Positions 56,192 through 64,000 of a stretch of 64,000 bases of DNA are shown here, in pieces. The translations under genes and the position numbers were made by a program. Source of the stretch: Dictyobacter vulcani (GTDB lineage Bacteria; Chloroflexota; Ktedonobacteria; Ktedonobacterales; Ktedonobacteraceae); the NCBI RefSeq assembly GCF_008974265.1, contig NZ_BKZW01000001.1, forward strand, positions 4,181,504 through 4,245,503. The letters run 5' to 3'. Under the pieces are notes generated by a model that worked only from the letters and a program-made list of their open reading frames with translations, had not been told where the DNA came from and did no database searches. Position 1 is the stretch's first letter. Every line of letters starts with the position of its first letter.

Positions 56192-57561
56192 ATGAAAAGA
56201 ACACCAGAAACGTTGTCCGGATCAAAAATTGATTATCGCGTCTTTTTAAAACTGAAGCCAGTCACTACAACAGATCAAGCTCGCGTGGTGGTTATCATAT
56301 TTACGCTGTGTGGACTATTCATGTCCACCGGTATGGGCATGACACTTCCTATTTTTGCTCATCTGTTTAAAGAATCCTCTTCGGGACTGAGAAACCTCAG
56401 TTTCATGACCATGGTTCCTCACATTGCCCTCTTGTTATTGGGTCCTTTTGTTGGTGAACTGGAGGATCGCTATGGCAAACGCGCATTTCTGCTGCTTGGC
56501 TTTGCTGGCCTTGTAGTTGCAGACATAGGGTTTATCTGTGTGCATTCAGTCTCTGCCTATATTGGCATACGACTGTTTCAAGCCATCGTCAGTGTGGGCA
56601 TCATGCCAGCCATGATGGGCATATTTGCAGATGTAGTGCCTGGCCAGCAACGGACACATCGCATCAGCCTCATGATGGCTGGCAATGCGGGCGGTTTGAC
56701 GCTGGGTCCTATTGTTGGAGGATTTCTCCTGACACACTGGGGACCTATTGCTCCTTTTAGCATATCTGCACTCTTAAACTTGATCGTGCTCTGCCTGGTG
56801 TGCATCATGATCCCCGGACCTTCACCAACCGGACCTATCAGCAGAAAACCTCTGTCCATCAGGCTTTGCCATGGAAGATATCAAAACACATCCTGCTATC
56901 ACTCATGGTACCGCTCTCATTCCTCTTTGGTTTCCTCATAATCGATTTTGTGTCAGCATTTGGACAATCATTTGTGGCACCCCAGAAAGCGCTCTATCTC
57001 TATAAGGTTTTACATTTTACGCCCATCCAGTTCGGCTTGCTCATGAGTACCCATGGACTCGCAATGTTACTGGGACTATTACTCCTGAGCGTATGGGGAG
57101 AGCGTGTCAACAAACGCGCCACGATCGTACTCGGCTTCCTGAGTCACGCATTCCTCATCTTTGCGCTGCTATTTGTCCATCAATTTATTCTCTTATTTTT
57201 GATCTCGCTCTTCGCAGGAATAGGGGGAGGGATGGTGAGGCCGCTGCTCAACGTTTACTATCTCGATCGCACGACACTGCAGCATCGTTCAAGTCTGATC
57301 GGTATAAAAGAAGCCGTGAGTTCGCTCGGTGAGATCTCCGGATCATTGACCGTCGTACTCGCCAGTGCCTGGCTCATCCCGCAAAGAACCTTTATTTTTG
57401 GCGGATGCATTGTCGTCGGCGCAAGCCTGATTGCTCTACGCCTCTTGAAATCGCACCGTGTGTCCCTACCCACTCCAGCCCAACTGGCTCACGCCATACA
57501 CTTAGACGAACAACTGAACGACATACCAGAAGTCGCACTCACTGGAGCAGAATACGAATAA
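56192..57561 (+). CDS. Major facilitator superfamily transporter (frameshifted)
   Basis: About 457 residues across one missing base near 56835, which joins IMIPGPSPTGP to YQQKTSVHQALPWKISKHIL. GAGGAG precedes ATG 56192. Twelve membrane helices can be placed, six in each half, with the MFS loop motif GELEDRYGKRAFLLLG between helices 2 and 3 and GIKEAVSSLGEISGSLTVVL in the second half. It resembles drug/H+ antiporters of the 12-helix class. A soluble C-terminal tail of about 40 residues follows. Substrate unknown. It stands alone. Confidence 0.85.
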
Positions 57562-57626
57562 GCATAGCTCAAAAAACATCTGATAAATCTTTTTAGCGAA
57601 GAGCTTTTTTTGCGTTTTGACGAGGC

Positions 57627-58238
57627 TTAAAAGTTCCTCTGATTATGTGCTCTTTTTCGTTTGGCTTGTCTGCGTGTCGCCTGGAGATCCATACCTCGGT
57701 AAAGGGTATCAACGGCAAACTGAATATTGAGATGTTCAAGACTGACAGTACTGCCTGGTCCGTACGTGCGCAGTTTCCATCCATCATCTTCACGGTGATA
57801 TACCTCTATCCATATACTGAGGGAATCAACGATCACATATTGCTGTATGGAAGGATGCGCGAGATACGCACGAAGTTTCTCGCCGGTATCGGTAGCCTCG
57901 GTACTGGGAGAGAGAACTTCAATCACTATGCAAGGATGAAGAATGGAATTGTCGAGTGCATGATCGCTTTCTTCACAACTCACACTCAAATCAGGATAGA
58001 CATAGTATGACTCTGACAACTCCAGGCGGATATCAGAATTATATGTCCAGCAAGAGCTATTTTCTAAGGCCCTTTCTAAGATAGACCCTAGTCGTGAACT
58101 AAGCGCAGAATGGTAGGTGCTTCCACCCGCAAGCATCCTGACTTCTCCATCGAGATATTCATAGCGTGCATCCTGGCTGTTATTATCGAGTGTTAGATAA
58201 TCTTCTATACTCATGAATAGATACTCTGGAAGCGCCAT
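57627..58238 (-). CDS. Uma2 family (DUF820) protein
   Basis: 203 residues from ATG 58238, with AAGGAG 6 bases upstream. The family signature is clear: EYLDGEVRMLAGGSTYHSAL, YYVYPDLSVSCEE and CIVIEVLSPSTEATDTGEKL, then QQYVIVDSLSIWIEVYHRED. The PD-(D/E)xK nuclease-like core residues (Asp in YPDLSV, Glu-x-Leu in IEVLS) are retained. Uma2 proteins are abundant in cyanobacteria and Chloroflexota, often in many copies, and their role is unknown. No partner gene is nearby. Confidence 0.88.
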   Translation of the reverse strand: MALPEYLFMSIEDYLTLDNNSQDARYEYLDGEVRMLAGGSTYHSALSSRLGSILERALENSSCWTYNSDIRLELSESYYVYPDLSVSCEESDHALDNSILHPCIVIEVLSPSTEATDTGEKLRAYLAHPSIQQYVIVDSLSIWIEVYHREDDGWKLRTYGPGSTVSLEHLNIQFAVDTLYRGMDLQATRRQAKRKRAHNQRNF

Positions 58239-58448
58239 AGTTGCTCCTTTAATGCTGCTACTTGCTGATATAATGGCCCTGCTCTTTAGCAGCATATCAT
58301 ATTTTCATCCCTACTGTTTATAGCTTTGTTAAATGATGGATCAGCGATCTGAGAACAAGTTTGATGAGGAAGAATGATGGGTAAAAAATGAGTTATGGTG
58401 GTAACTATCAAAATAAGAAGCCAATTCTTGATAATATCCGCTCTGGAA

Positions 58449-58477
58449 TTGTAGAGGTCTCCGGATTATGGTACAAT
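58449..58477 (+). promoter_or_regulatory. Possible promoter of the lipid kinase-acyltransferase gene
   Basis: TTGTAG (58449-58454), 17-base spacer, TACAAT (58472-58477), 115 bases before the ATG at 58593. The remainder of 58239-58592 holds no recognised gene. Confidence 0.45.
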
Positions 58478-58592
58478 CGTGCCGACAGCCATGGTTGGGA
58501 ACCTTGAACCATATATCGTGCTCTTGTCTGCGTAATCGAGGATTCAATCTTGCCAGTCACCGCTGTAAGATCCACTATGTAAGGAGACATTT

Positions 58593-60185
58593 ATGGAGAC
58601 AACGGCGTCATCTCAACCTCTTGTCATCCTCAATCCTGCCGCCCGGCATGGCAAGGTAGACCTCTATCGTACACTTGTGCGCAGCCGTGCGAAACAAGAA
58701 AATGCGGAGTATATCGAAACGAGCGCGCCAGGAGAGGCGCGGGAACGTGCCCGTCAAGCTGCTATGCAGAACCGTCCCGTGATTATTGTTGGTGGCGATG
58801 GCTCGGTGAATGAAGTCGTCAATGGCCTGTTAAGCGTGAGCCAGCGTGTCCCGTTGGGCATCATTCCAGCAGGTTCAGGTTGCGATTTCGCCTGGAATAC
58901 ACTAAAATTGCCTCGCGATCCCCAGGCCGCGGTCGAGCGAGCCTTCAATGGTAGATTGATTGATGTGGATGCCGGTCAGGTAAATGAGCGTTATTTCGCC
59001 AATTCGTTCAGTGTGGGACTGGATGCCGATATCGCGGTGGCAGCGGGGAGCCTGAAAAAATATTTGCGCTTGAGCGGTATGCCTCTCTATTACACATCAA
59101 CCCTGCGCCAGTTGTTCTTCGGCTATCATCGCTGTCCCTGGCTGAAATTCAGTCTGGACGATGATCGAGAGGGGCATATGCAGGAACAGCGCTTTGTCCT
59201 CATGGCGGTCACCACCGGACCAACCTATGGAGCCGGCTTTCGCATCAATCCCCAGGCCGATCACACCGATGGCCTCTTTGATATCTGTACCATTCGCTAC
59301 GCACCCTTACTGCGCGCCCTGCGCCTGTTACCAATCGTTCAGAAAGGTGAGCACGGCGATCTGTCGGAAGTCACCTTCTATCGCGCCAGAACCGTACATA
59401 TTGAGAGTCGCAAGTCCGTAAATATCCAGCTGGATGGCGAAACCATGTCTGCGAGCAGCTTTGAATGCCACCATCCTGCCGAAAGCGTTGTGGGTGCGCG
59501 TATGAAACAGGCAACATCATATGGAAGTGGGCGGATGGGGCGCATCATTTACAATACGTTGCGTCCTGTCGCCCGGTTGTTGATATTTCTGGTGTGCCGC
59601 CTCTCCGTGCGTGGCTCTGAGCATGTGCCCGTGAACGGCCCTCTTTTGCTCGTTTCCAATCATCTCAGTTGGTTCGATCCCCTCTTAGTCGTAGGCGTTC
59701 TACCTCGCCGTACCTGGTTCTTTGCCAAGCAAGAGCTTTTCTCCTGGCCCATTGTAGGCTGGCTGGCGCGTCGTACCGAGCAGATTCCCGTCCATCGTGG
59801 CAAGAGTGATCGTGCGGCTCTGGAGCAGGCGCTTGCCTACTTACACGAGCAACGCGCCTTGCTCATCTTTCCTGAAGGAACCGTCGCTGAGGAAGAGCAG
59901 ATGCTAGCGGCTTATACAGGTGTAGCTATGCTTGCTCTGCGCAGCGGAGCTACGGTTCTCCCCATTGCACTCAGCGGCACACGGCGTATCTGGAACTTAA
60001 GAGATGGCATTCGCCCGGCTGTCTCCGTGCGTTTTGGCGAGCCCTATGTTCCAGCAATATCACCGGACCTGACGCGTAAAGAGGCGCTACGCAACAGTAC
60101 CCAGGAAATGATGCTACGCATCGCCGCTATGCTACCCCCAGAGCAGCAGGGAGCCTACCGCGACCTGCTGATGGAAGAGGTGTAA
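58593..60185 (+). CDS. Fusion of diacylglycerol/sphingosine-type lipid kinase and PlsC acyltransferase
   Basis: 530 residues, intact. Residues 1-300 form a YegS/DagK-like lipid kinase: VILNPAARHGKVDLY, nucleotide motif IIVGGDGSVNEVVNG, GIIPAGSGCDFAWNT, and a C-terminal beta domain with VNIQLDGE. Residues about 320-520 form a PlsC 1-acylglycerol-3-phosphate acyltransferase with NHLSWFDP (NHx4D) and LIFPEGT, after a membrane-contact stretch VARLLIFLVCRLSV. A lipid kinase and an acyltransferase in one chain could make phosphatidic acid from mono- or diacylglycerol (inference). AAGGAG precedes ATG 58593. Single gene. Confidence 0.92.
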   Translation: METTASSQPLVILNPAARHGKVDLYRTLVRSRAKQENAEYIETSAPGEARERARQAAMQNRPVIIVGGDGSVNEVVNGLLSVSQRVPLGIIPAGSGCDFAWNTLKLPRDPQAAVERAFNGRLIDVDAGQVNERYFANSFSVGLDADIAVAAGSLKKYLRLSGMPLYYTSTLRQLFFGYHRCPWLKFSLDDDREGHMQEQRFVLMAVTTGPTYGAGFRINPQADHTDGLFDICTIRYAPLLRALRLLPIVQKGEHGDLSEVTFYRARTVHIESRKSVNIQLDGETMSASSFECHHPAESVVGARMKQATSYGSGRMGRIIYNTLRPVARLLIFLVCRLSVRGSEHVPVNGPLLLVSNHLSWFDPLLVVGVLPRRTWFFAKQELFSWPIVGWLARRTEQIPVHRGKSDRAALEQALAYLHEQRALLIFPEGTVAEEEQMLAAYTGVAMLALRSGATVLPIALSGTRRIWNLRDGIRPAVSVRFGEPYVPAISPDLTRKEALRNSTQEMMLRIAAMLPPEQQGAYRDLLMEEV

Positions 60186-60382
60186 ACAGCGCACAGGCTG
60201 CTGAAGCTGAGCTCAACCAGGCCGGTTACGGATGTTGGAAGGCTTTTCTCTCAAGCAATCCAGACCCGGCATCTTTGCCCGTAACAAGTCAAACTATAGT
60301 TCTTCGTGCGAAAGAGGATTATGGAATAGCGTGGAGACTTCATTTGCAAATTGCCGTAAGATCTAACAATGTACAAAAAGAA

Positions 60383-60452
60383 AAGCGTCTCAACTGGCTT
60401 GTAGCCAACATTTGAGACGCTTCGCTTCACAACTGCATGCTGGTGGAGAGAT
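60383..60452 (+). repeat. Structured repeat element, copy 2
   Basis: Stem AAGCGTCTCAA (60383-60393) with TTGAGACGCTT (60412-60422), then ATGCTGGTGGAGAGAT at 60437-60452, identical to copy 1 at 38215-38230. It lies in a 900-base stretch (60186-61086) with no convincing gene. Confidence 0.65.
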
Positions 60453-60895
60453 TCGCTTCTTTTTGTTTTCTGCCGTTTCTTATTGTCCTCCCTGATCTCA
60501 AATTAAGGCAGTTTATTTGTGTTTATTGGCTCTTATTTGTCTGGGTTGCTGTATTTTCTGTATAGCGGTGCTTCCTTTGGCGGCTAGAGGTTGGATGGTT
60601 GGAGGATAACTGGCAGAACTATTGATATAAAAAGACAAGGGCATTTTGTAAAAATATCCTCGCCTTTTTATTTTGCTGTGCTGAGAGGATTTGAACTACT
60701 CACTGGGCTATTTTTTATGGCTTGCCACTTACTTCGGTTGACTTCTCAAGCGGTTTGGCTAATACCATATTTTTTAGTGCGCTTAAAAATCCCATATTAT
60801 GATTTTGTGTATTTCTGAATATTTCTGCATTTTTTCCATGTTTTTTCCATGTTTTTTCCGTTTTTCTTCTGAAATAATAAATTCTGCAAAAAAGC

Positions 60896-60924
60896 TTGAC
60901 GTGTTCTTTAAGATGTGTTATCAT
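60896..60924 (+). promoter_or_regulatory. Strong sigma70-type promoter
   Basis: TTGACG (60896-60901), exact 17-base spacer, TATCAT (60919-60924), in an AT-rich stretch. It points toward the hairpin at 60982 and the small ORFs at 61087 and 61396. Confidence 0.65.
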
Positions 60925-60981
60925 ATCTATGAACTGAAGGATATAGACTTGAGTTAGCTGAATCTATGCTGCGAAGTCGCG

Positions 60982-61011
60982 TAGATTGCCAAATTTAAAT
61001 TTCGCAATCTA
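60982..61011 (+). promoter_or_regulatory. Palindromic leader element
   Basis: TAGATTGC/GCAATCTA outer arms (60982-60989 and 61004-61011) with an AAATTT/AAATTT core, about 50 bases after the promoter. It could be an operator or a leader hairpin. Confidence 0.45.
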
Positions 61012-61086
61012 TATCTCTGATAGTTAAAAAAAAAGGACTCATTGGCAATATCATTAGTGTGTTGTGACAGCAACCACTATTTGCCA

Positions 61087-61341
61087 ATGAATAACCTTTT
61101 TATTGTTGTACAGAACAGGGGGTTGTTACGTACCTTGGATTGTTATAGCCCCAGAATTTTACATTTCTGGGCTATTAGTGATGTAAGGAATTGCCTAGTA
61201 AAAATACTTACATTGCCAAACAATAGCACAAACCTTATGGCATGTCAAATTTTAAGGGCTGATTTGCCTCATTTAGCCTTAAATGAGGCTGTCAATCTTT
61301 ATTCTCAGCTTCTGAAAATTTTTATGTCACTAGGGTCGTGA
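61087..61341 (+). CDS. Hypothetical protein in AT-rich island
   Basis: 84 residues from ATG 61087; the frame opens earlier at TTG 61042. The sequence has protein-like character (CLVKILTLPNNSTNL, then ACQILRADLPHLALNEAVNL), but there is no ribosome site and base composition is lower in GC than the rest of the window. An inverted pair CATTGGCAA/TTGCCAATG flanks the leader. It may be a small phage- or plasmid-type gene. No family is recognised. Confidence 0.35.
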   Translation: MNNLFIVVQNRGLLRTLDCYSPRILHFWAISDVRNCLVKILTLPNNSTNLMACQILRADLPHLALNEAVNLYSQLLKIFMSLGS

Positions 61342-61395
61342 AAGTCTAGGGGTCGTATGAAATAACATCCTGTATCTAATGGAAAAGAGGTACAG

Positions 61396-61686
61396 ATGCC
61401 AATTTTAGATGTAAGTCATCTTCATCCAGTTGCTCAGTGCATGTTAATTGCTGGCTTTCTTTTAGTTCTTGTAAGTCAACGTGTGCGAAAGAATCTTGTT
61501 AGTTGTATTAAAGCGTTGCGACAAAAAGTAACAAAGATGTCTTCAGACAACCGACGTCGGCCCTTGCAAAATACATCTAGGGCAAATCGTATACCAAAAC
61601 GCCCAGCATCAACACGCCGCAGGCCAAAGAGTGATTTTGGCAAAAAAAAGAAGAGCGTTAAACGTAATTTAGATTTGACGATCTAG
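61396..61686 (+). CDS. Small basic protein with one membrane helix
   Basis: 96 residues. AAAAGAGG lies 5-6 bases before ATG 61396. Residues 10-30 form a hydrophobic helix (HPVAQCMLIAGFLLVLVSQR). The remaining 65 residues are strongly basic (RRPLQNTSRANRIPKRPAST, then KKKKSVKR), which suggests contact with nucleic acid or membrane phosphates. No family is recognised. It is the last plus-strand gene before the convergent helicase; the stretch 61687-61960 holds no other supported gene. Confidence 0.5.
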   Translation: MPILDVSHLHPVAQCMLIAGFLLVLVSQRVRKNLVSCIKALRQKVTKMSSDNRRRPLQNTSRANRIPKRPASTRRRPKSDFGKKKKSVKRNLDLTI

Positions 61687-61960
61687 GGTCATACATAGTA
61701 GGTCTAGATTCGCATTCAATGCTCGCCTAAAGAAATTTATCAAGCCTATTCATGGGTCTGGATGTATACTATGAGTAGGCTTTTTATTGACCACAATGGA
61801 TATTAATCCTAAGGTATGGTTCATAGAAAGAGCAAACCATGGTGACTGTAGGAACTGCAAAAGACCTGATCGGACGTGAATTGGCGCTTGCTCTTGCTTT
61901 TCATACGACTGACGCTGTCTCCTCTTCCATCTATCACCATGATTTTAACTATGCCTTACC

Positions 61961-64000
61961 TCATGATGTTATTGGTGCAAAGAGACCAAGCGAACAAATG
62001 ATTTGTGGTTCCTGGGGCTCCTCCTCCTCTAGAATATGGCAGAGACGGTTGGCGTCGCGTAGCTTGATGACGAGGTCGGCGAGGTCGTCGTCCTGGATGC
62101 CGGTACGGAGCTGGCGGTTCAGGGTGTCGCGCGCTGATTCTTGTAGCGGGTAGCGGTAGATTTCGTCGATGGCTTTGAGTAGCTCGGGTGATGCAGGAAA
62201 GAGTGTTCCTTTGGTGGTTTCGGTGAAGCGTTTCAGCTGGTTGTAGGTGCGCATGCGTGCTCCAGTGCGACTTCCTAGTTGTCCTATGGAGCCGATGGTT
62301 TCTTCTTCGATGATGTGTTTGACTCCGGCCATGACCAGGTCGTGTTGGATTTCCGGGCGCGCAATGGCTGGTGTCTGGGAGTCGCATGCTGCGGCGCGTA
62401 GGATGGCGAGCTGCGATTGGGTGACGCTTTCACCTTTGCGATTGATCCAGGCTAGCGAGTCGTTTCCTTCGGAGGTGCGCATATAGACGAGCACGCCTTC
62501 GGGGCCAGGGCTGTACCCTGATGGGCTCGGGTGGAGAAGGCGACACCTGGGAGGCGCTCGATGATGCCTTTCAATTTGGGATCGGCATCGGTGGCGTTTT
62601 TCCAGATTTGATAGGCTTGCGAGGCCAGGTCAATTTCGCTGTCGGTATCGCCGTCGAGGATTCCGGCTTTTTCGTTATAGAGGTCGAGCATGGATTGCTG
62701 CTTCATGTCGTCCTCGAAAAAGGATTCGTCGGCTCCTACGACTTCGGCATTTTCTTCCAGGCGTTTGCGCACACGTTCGCGGAGACGAATGAGGCGTTCT
62801 ACGCCTTCCGCTGGCAGGAACGAATAGCAATAGATGTTTTCGGCGCGCTGTCCGATACGATCGACACGACCAGCGCGCTGGATGAGGCGGATAATGGCCC
62901 AGGGCAGATCATAGTTGACAACGATGGCGGCATCCTGGAGGTTTTGTCCTTCACTCAAGACGTCGGTGGCAATGAGGACACGGATCTCGTCGGCTGGCTT
63001 AACGTTGTCTCGATGATTGTTGCTGTTCGGACTGAAGCGCCAGGCATACATGGTCGGGTCTGCGTCATCGCCGGTAACCCCTTCAAGGGCGCTGATACCG
63101 CGGGCTTTGAGTTGATCGGTGAGATAGCGTACGGTATCCGCAAACTGGGTGAAGATCAGTACTTTTTCATTGGGATGCTGGTTGGTGAGCAGATCTACCA
63201 GGCCGTAAACTTTGCATCCTGCTCGGTATCCCAGGTGCCACATTGCGCTAGAATGGTGAGCAGTTTGCGACTATCCTGTTGCAGGTCTTTTTTCAGTGTT
63301 GGATTAAAATGTTCCGTTTTAATCCACTTAAAGCGCCGGCGGTATTGGGTGGCATAGAGTTGATAGGTATCGGCTGCCTGGCGCTTTAATGACTTTTCTG
63401 TCTGGGATTCACCATTATCTATCCCGGCATCTGACAGCACATCCACGATGGCCAGCCCTTCATTGCTGGCATCATCTTCATCCTGGGTATCAGGAAGCAC
63501 AATTTCTTCGTCTTCGTCGTTGGTACTGTCCCCGATTCTGTGTACTGGTATCCAGCAGCTCGGCATTCTGGGTGCCAATAGGGAGCTCTAGATTGTGTTC
63601 AATGGCATACAGAAAGATATAGTTGCGCAGAATATGGCGCTCGATGGATTGGATAAAAGCCGGGCCACCACTTTCCAGTCGTTTAAAGAGGTTGGTGCGA
63701 CAGAAGCCCATCAGGCGCTTGCCACCACGTGAGAGACTTTGCACGATGACCGCTTCAGCTCCAATAGGTTTGCTGCGTTTATTGAGGTAGCTGGCCATCC
63801 CATAGCGAGGCAGGTTGAGCTCACTGATGGTTTGCACGACCGCTTCAGAATAGAGGAGTGCGTACGGATCATTGTCTGGATCCTGCTCAGCATTGATAAG
63901 AAATTTGACGGTACGAGGGATACGCACAGGAAAATATGAGCGTGTCTTGTCCTGGAATTCCAGGTATTTGCGTCCTGTTTCGCCATCAATGTGTGCATAG
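61961..64000 (-). CDS. SNF2-type DEAD/DEAH helicase, C-terminal part (partial, three frameshifts)
   Basis: About 680 residues; the N-terminal ATPase half lies beyond the window. Helicase domain 2 is clear: EKVLIFTQFADTVRYLTDQL, then VLIATDVLSEGQNLQDAAIV and the arginine-finger motif LIQRAGRVDRIGQ. An acidic insert (NDEDEEIVLPDTQDEDD) precedes it. The C-terminal region (SLAWINRKGESVTQSQLAIL ... EPQIICSLGLF) is a domain of phage-defence and restriction-linked helicases. Frame changes: 63530-63533 (CCCC, one extra base), near 63213 and near 62515 (one missing base each). It could belong to a DISARM-like or other defence system whose partners lie outside; not provable here. Confidence 0.8.

Noticed and set aside
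61839..62153. Plus-strand ORF overlapping the helicase end
   Set aside because: Its last half lies antisense to conserved helicase coding sequence, and no ribosome site is present.
1..64000. CRISPR arrays, rRNA or tRNA genes
   Set aside because: No regularly spaced repeats were found, and no tRNA- or rRNA-like segments were recognised on either strand by reading.

Overview
The window looks like chromosomal DNA of a filamentous, many-domained Gram-positive-like bacterium, most probably a member of the Ktedonobacteria (Chloroflexota). This rests on moderate GC, an actinobacterial-looking gene mix (phenylacetate catabolism, deazaflavin nitroreductase-like protein, FHA-ABC exporter, EccC-type ATPase) and secreted low-complexity proteins. 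It is an inference from gene content; no rRNA or tRNA is visible.

Layout. 1-2.3 kb: 2-oxoacid dehydrogenase genes (E1 alpha, E1 beta, start of E2; minus strand). 2.5-8.9 kb: EthD gene, TetR regulator and a paaA-B-C-D-thiolase-paaG phenylacetyl-CoA catabolic operon, with two related palindromes flanking the regulator. 8.9-13.2 kb: marR plus a heterodimeric ABC exporter. 13.2-14.7 kb: a long inverted repeat, a DDN-like flavin/F420 protein and a small conserved-looking ORF. 14.9-28.4 kb: the most interesting part. It holds a triple-FHA ABC exporter, a TIR-transmembrane protein, a vWA/PP2C/kinase triad (TerY-P type), a WXG100 protein, a YukD-like ubiquitin-fold protein and a three-ATPase EccC/EssC protein. 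28.5-31.8 kb: small accessory genes, a secreted beta-trefoil (fascin-like) protein and decayed genes. 32.4-37.1 kb: pyruvate:ferredoxin oxidoreductase and a dihydroorotate dehydrogenase-like partner. 37.2-40.3 kb: small secreted/membrane proteins, palindromes and a deletion-type ABC ATPase/substrate-binding protein chimera. 40.4-46.6 kb: OmpR-type two-component system, APH-like kinase, DinB protein, PadR/membrane pair and PAF-acetylhydrolase-like enzyme. 46.6-50.4 kb: arsenic operon (ArsR-ArsC fusion, aquaporin, ArsC, sigma factor, ArsM). 50.7-60.2 kb: DUF4012 protein, a pseudokinase-Rieske fusion, DUF899, MFS, Uma2 and a lipid kinase-acyltransferase fusion. 60.2-64 kb: AT-rich accessory stretch and the 3' part of an SNF2-type helicase.

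About 25 otherwise convincing genes are broken by single-base frame changes. Roughly 22 fit one missing base and 3 fit one extra base, often at runs of C or G. This pattern points to residual sequencing error rather than mass pseudogenisation. I therefore annotate whole genes across these points and give each position. Two other lesions look structural: the ABC/SBP chimera and the truncated secreted protein near 31.2 kb.

The central proposal is that 14.9-28.4 kb is a phospho-regulated type VII-like secretion locus. A reversible Ser/Thr phosphorylation module sits directly upstream of WXG100, ubiquitin-fold and EccC-like genes, with phosphopeptide-reading FHA domains on a nearby exporter. A second unusual protein, a degenerate kinase joined through a twin-arginine-like membrane segment to a Rieske iron-sulfur domain, lies at 53.1-54.9 kb.
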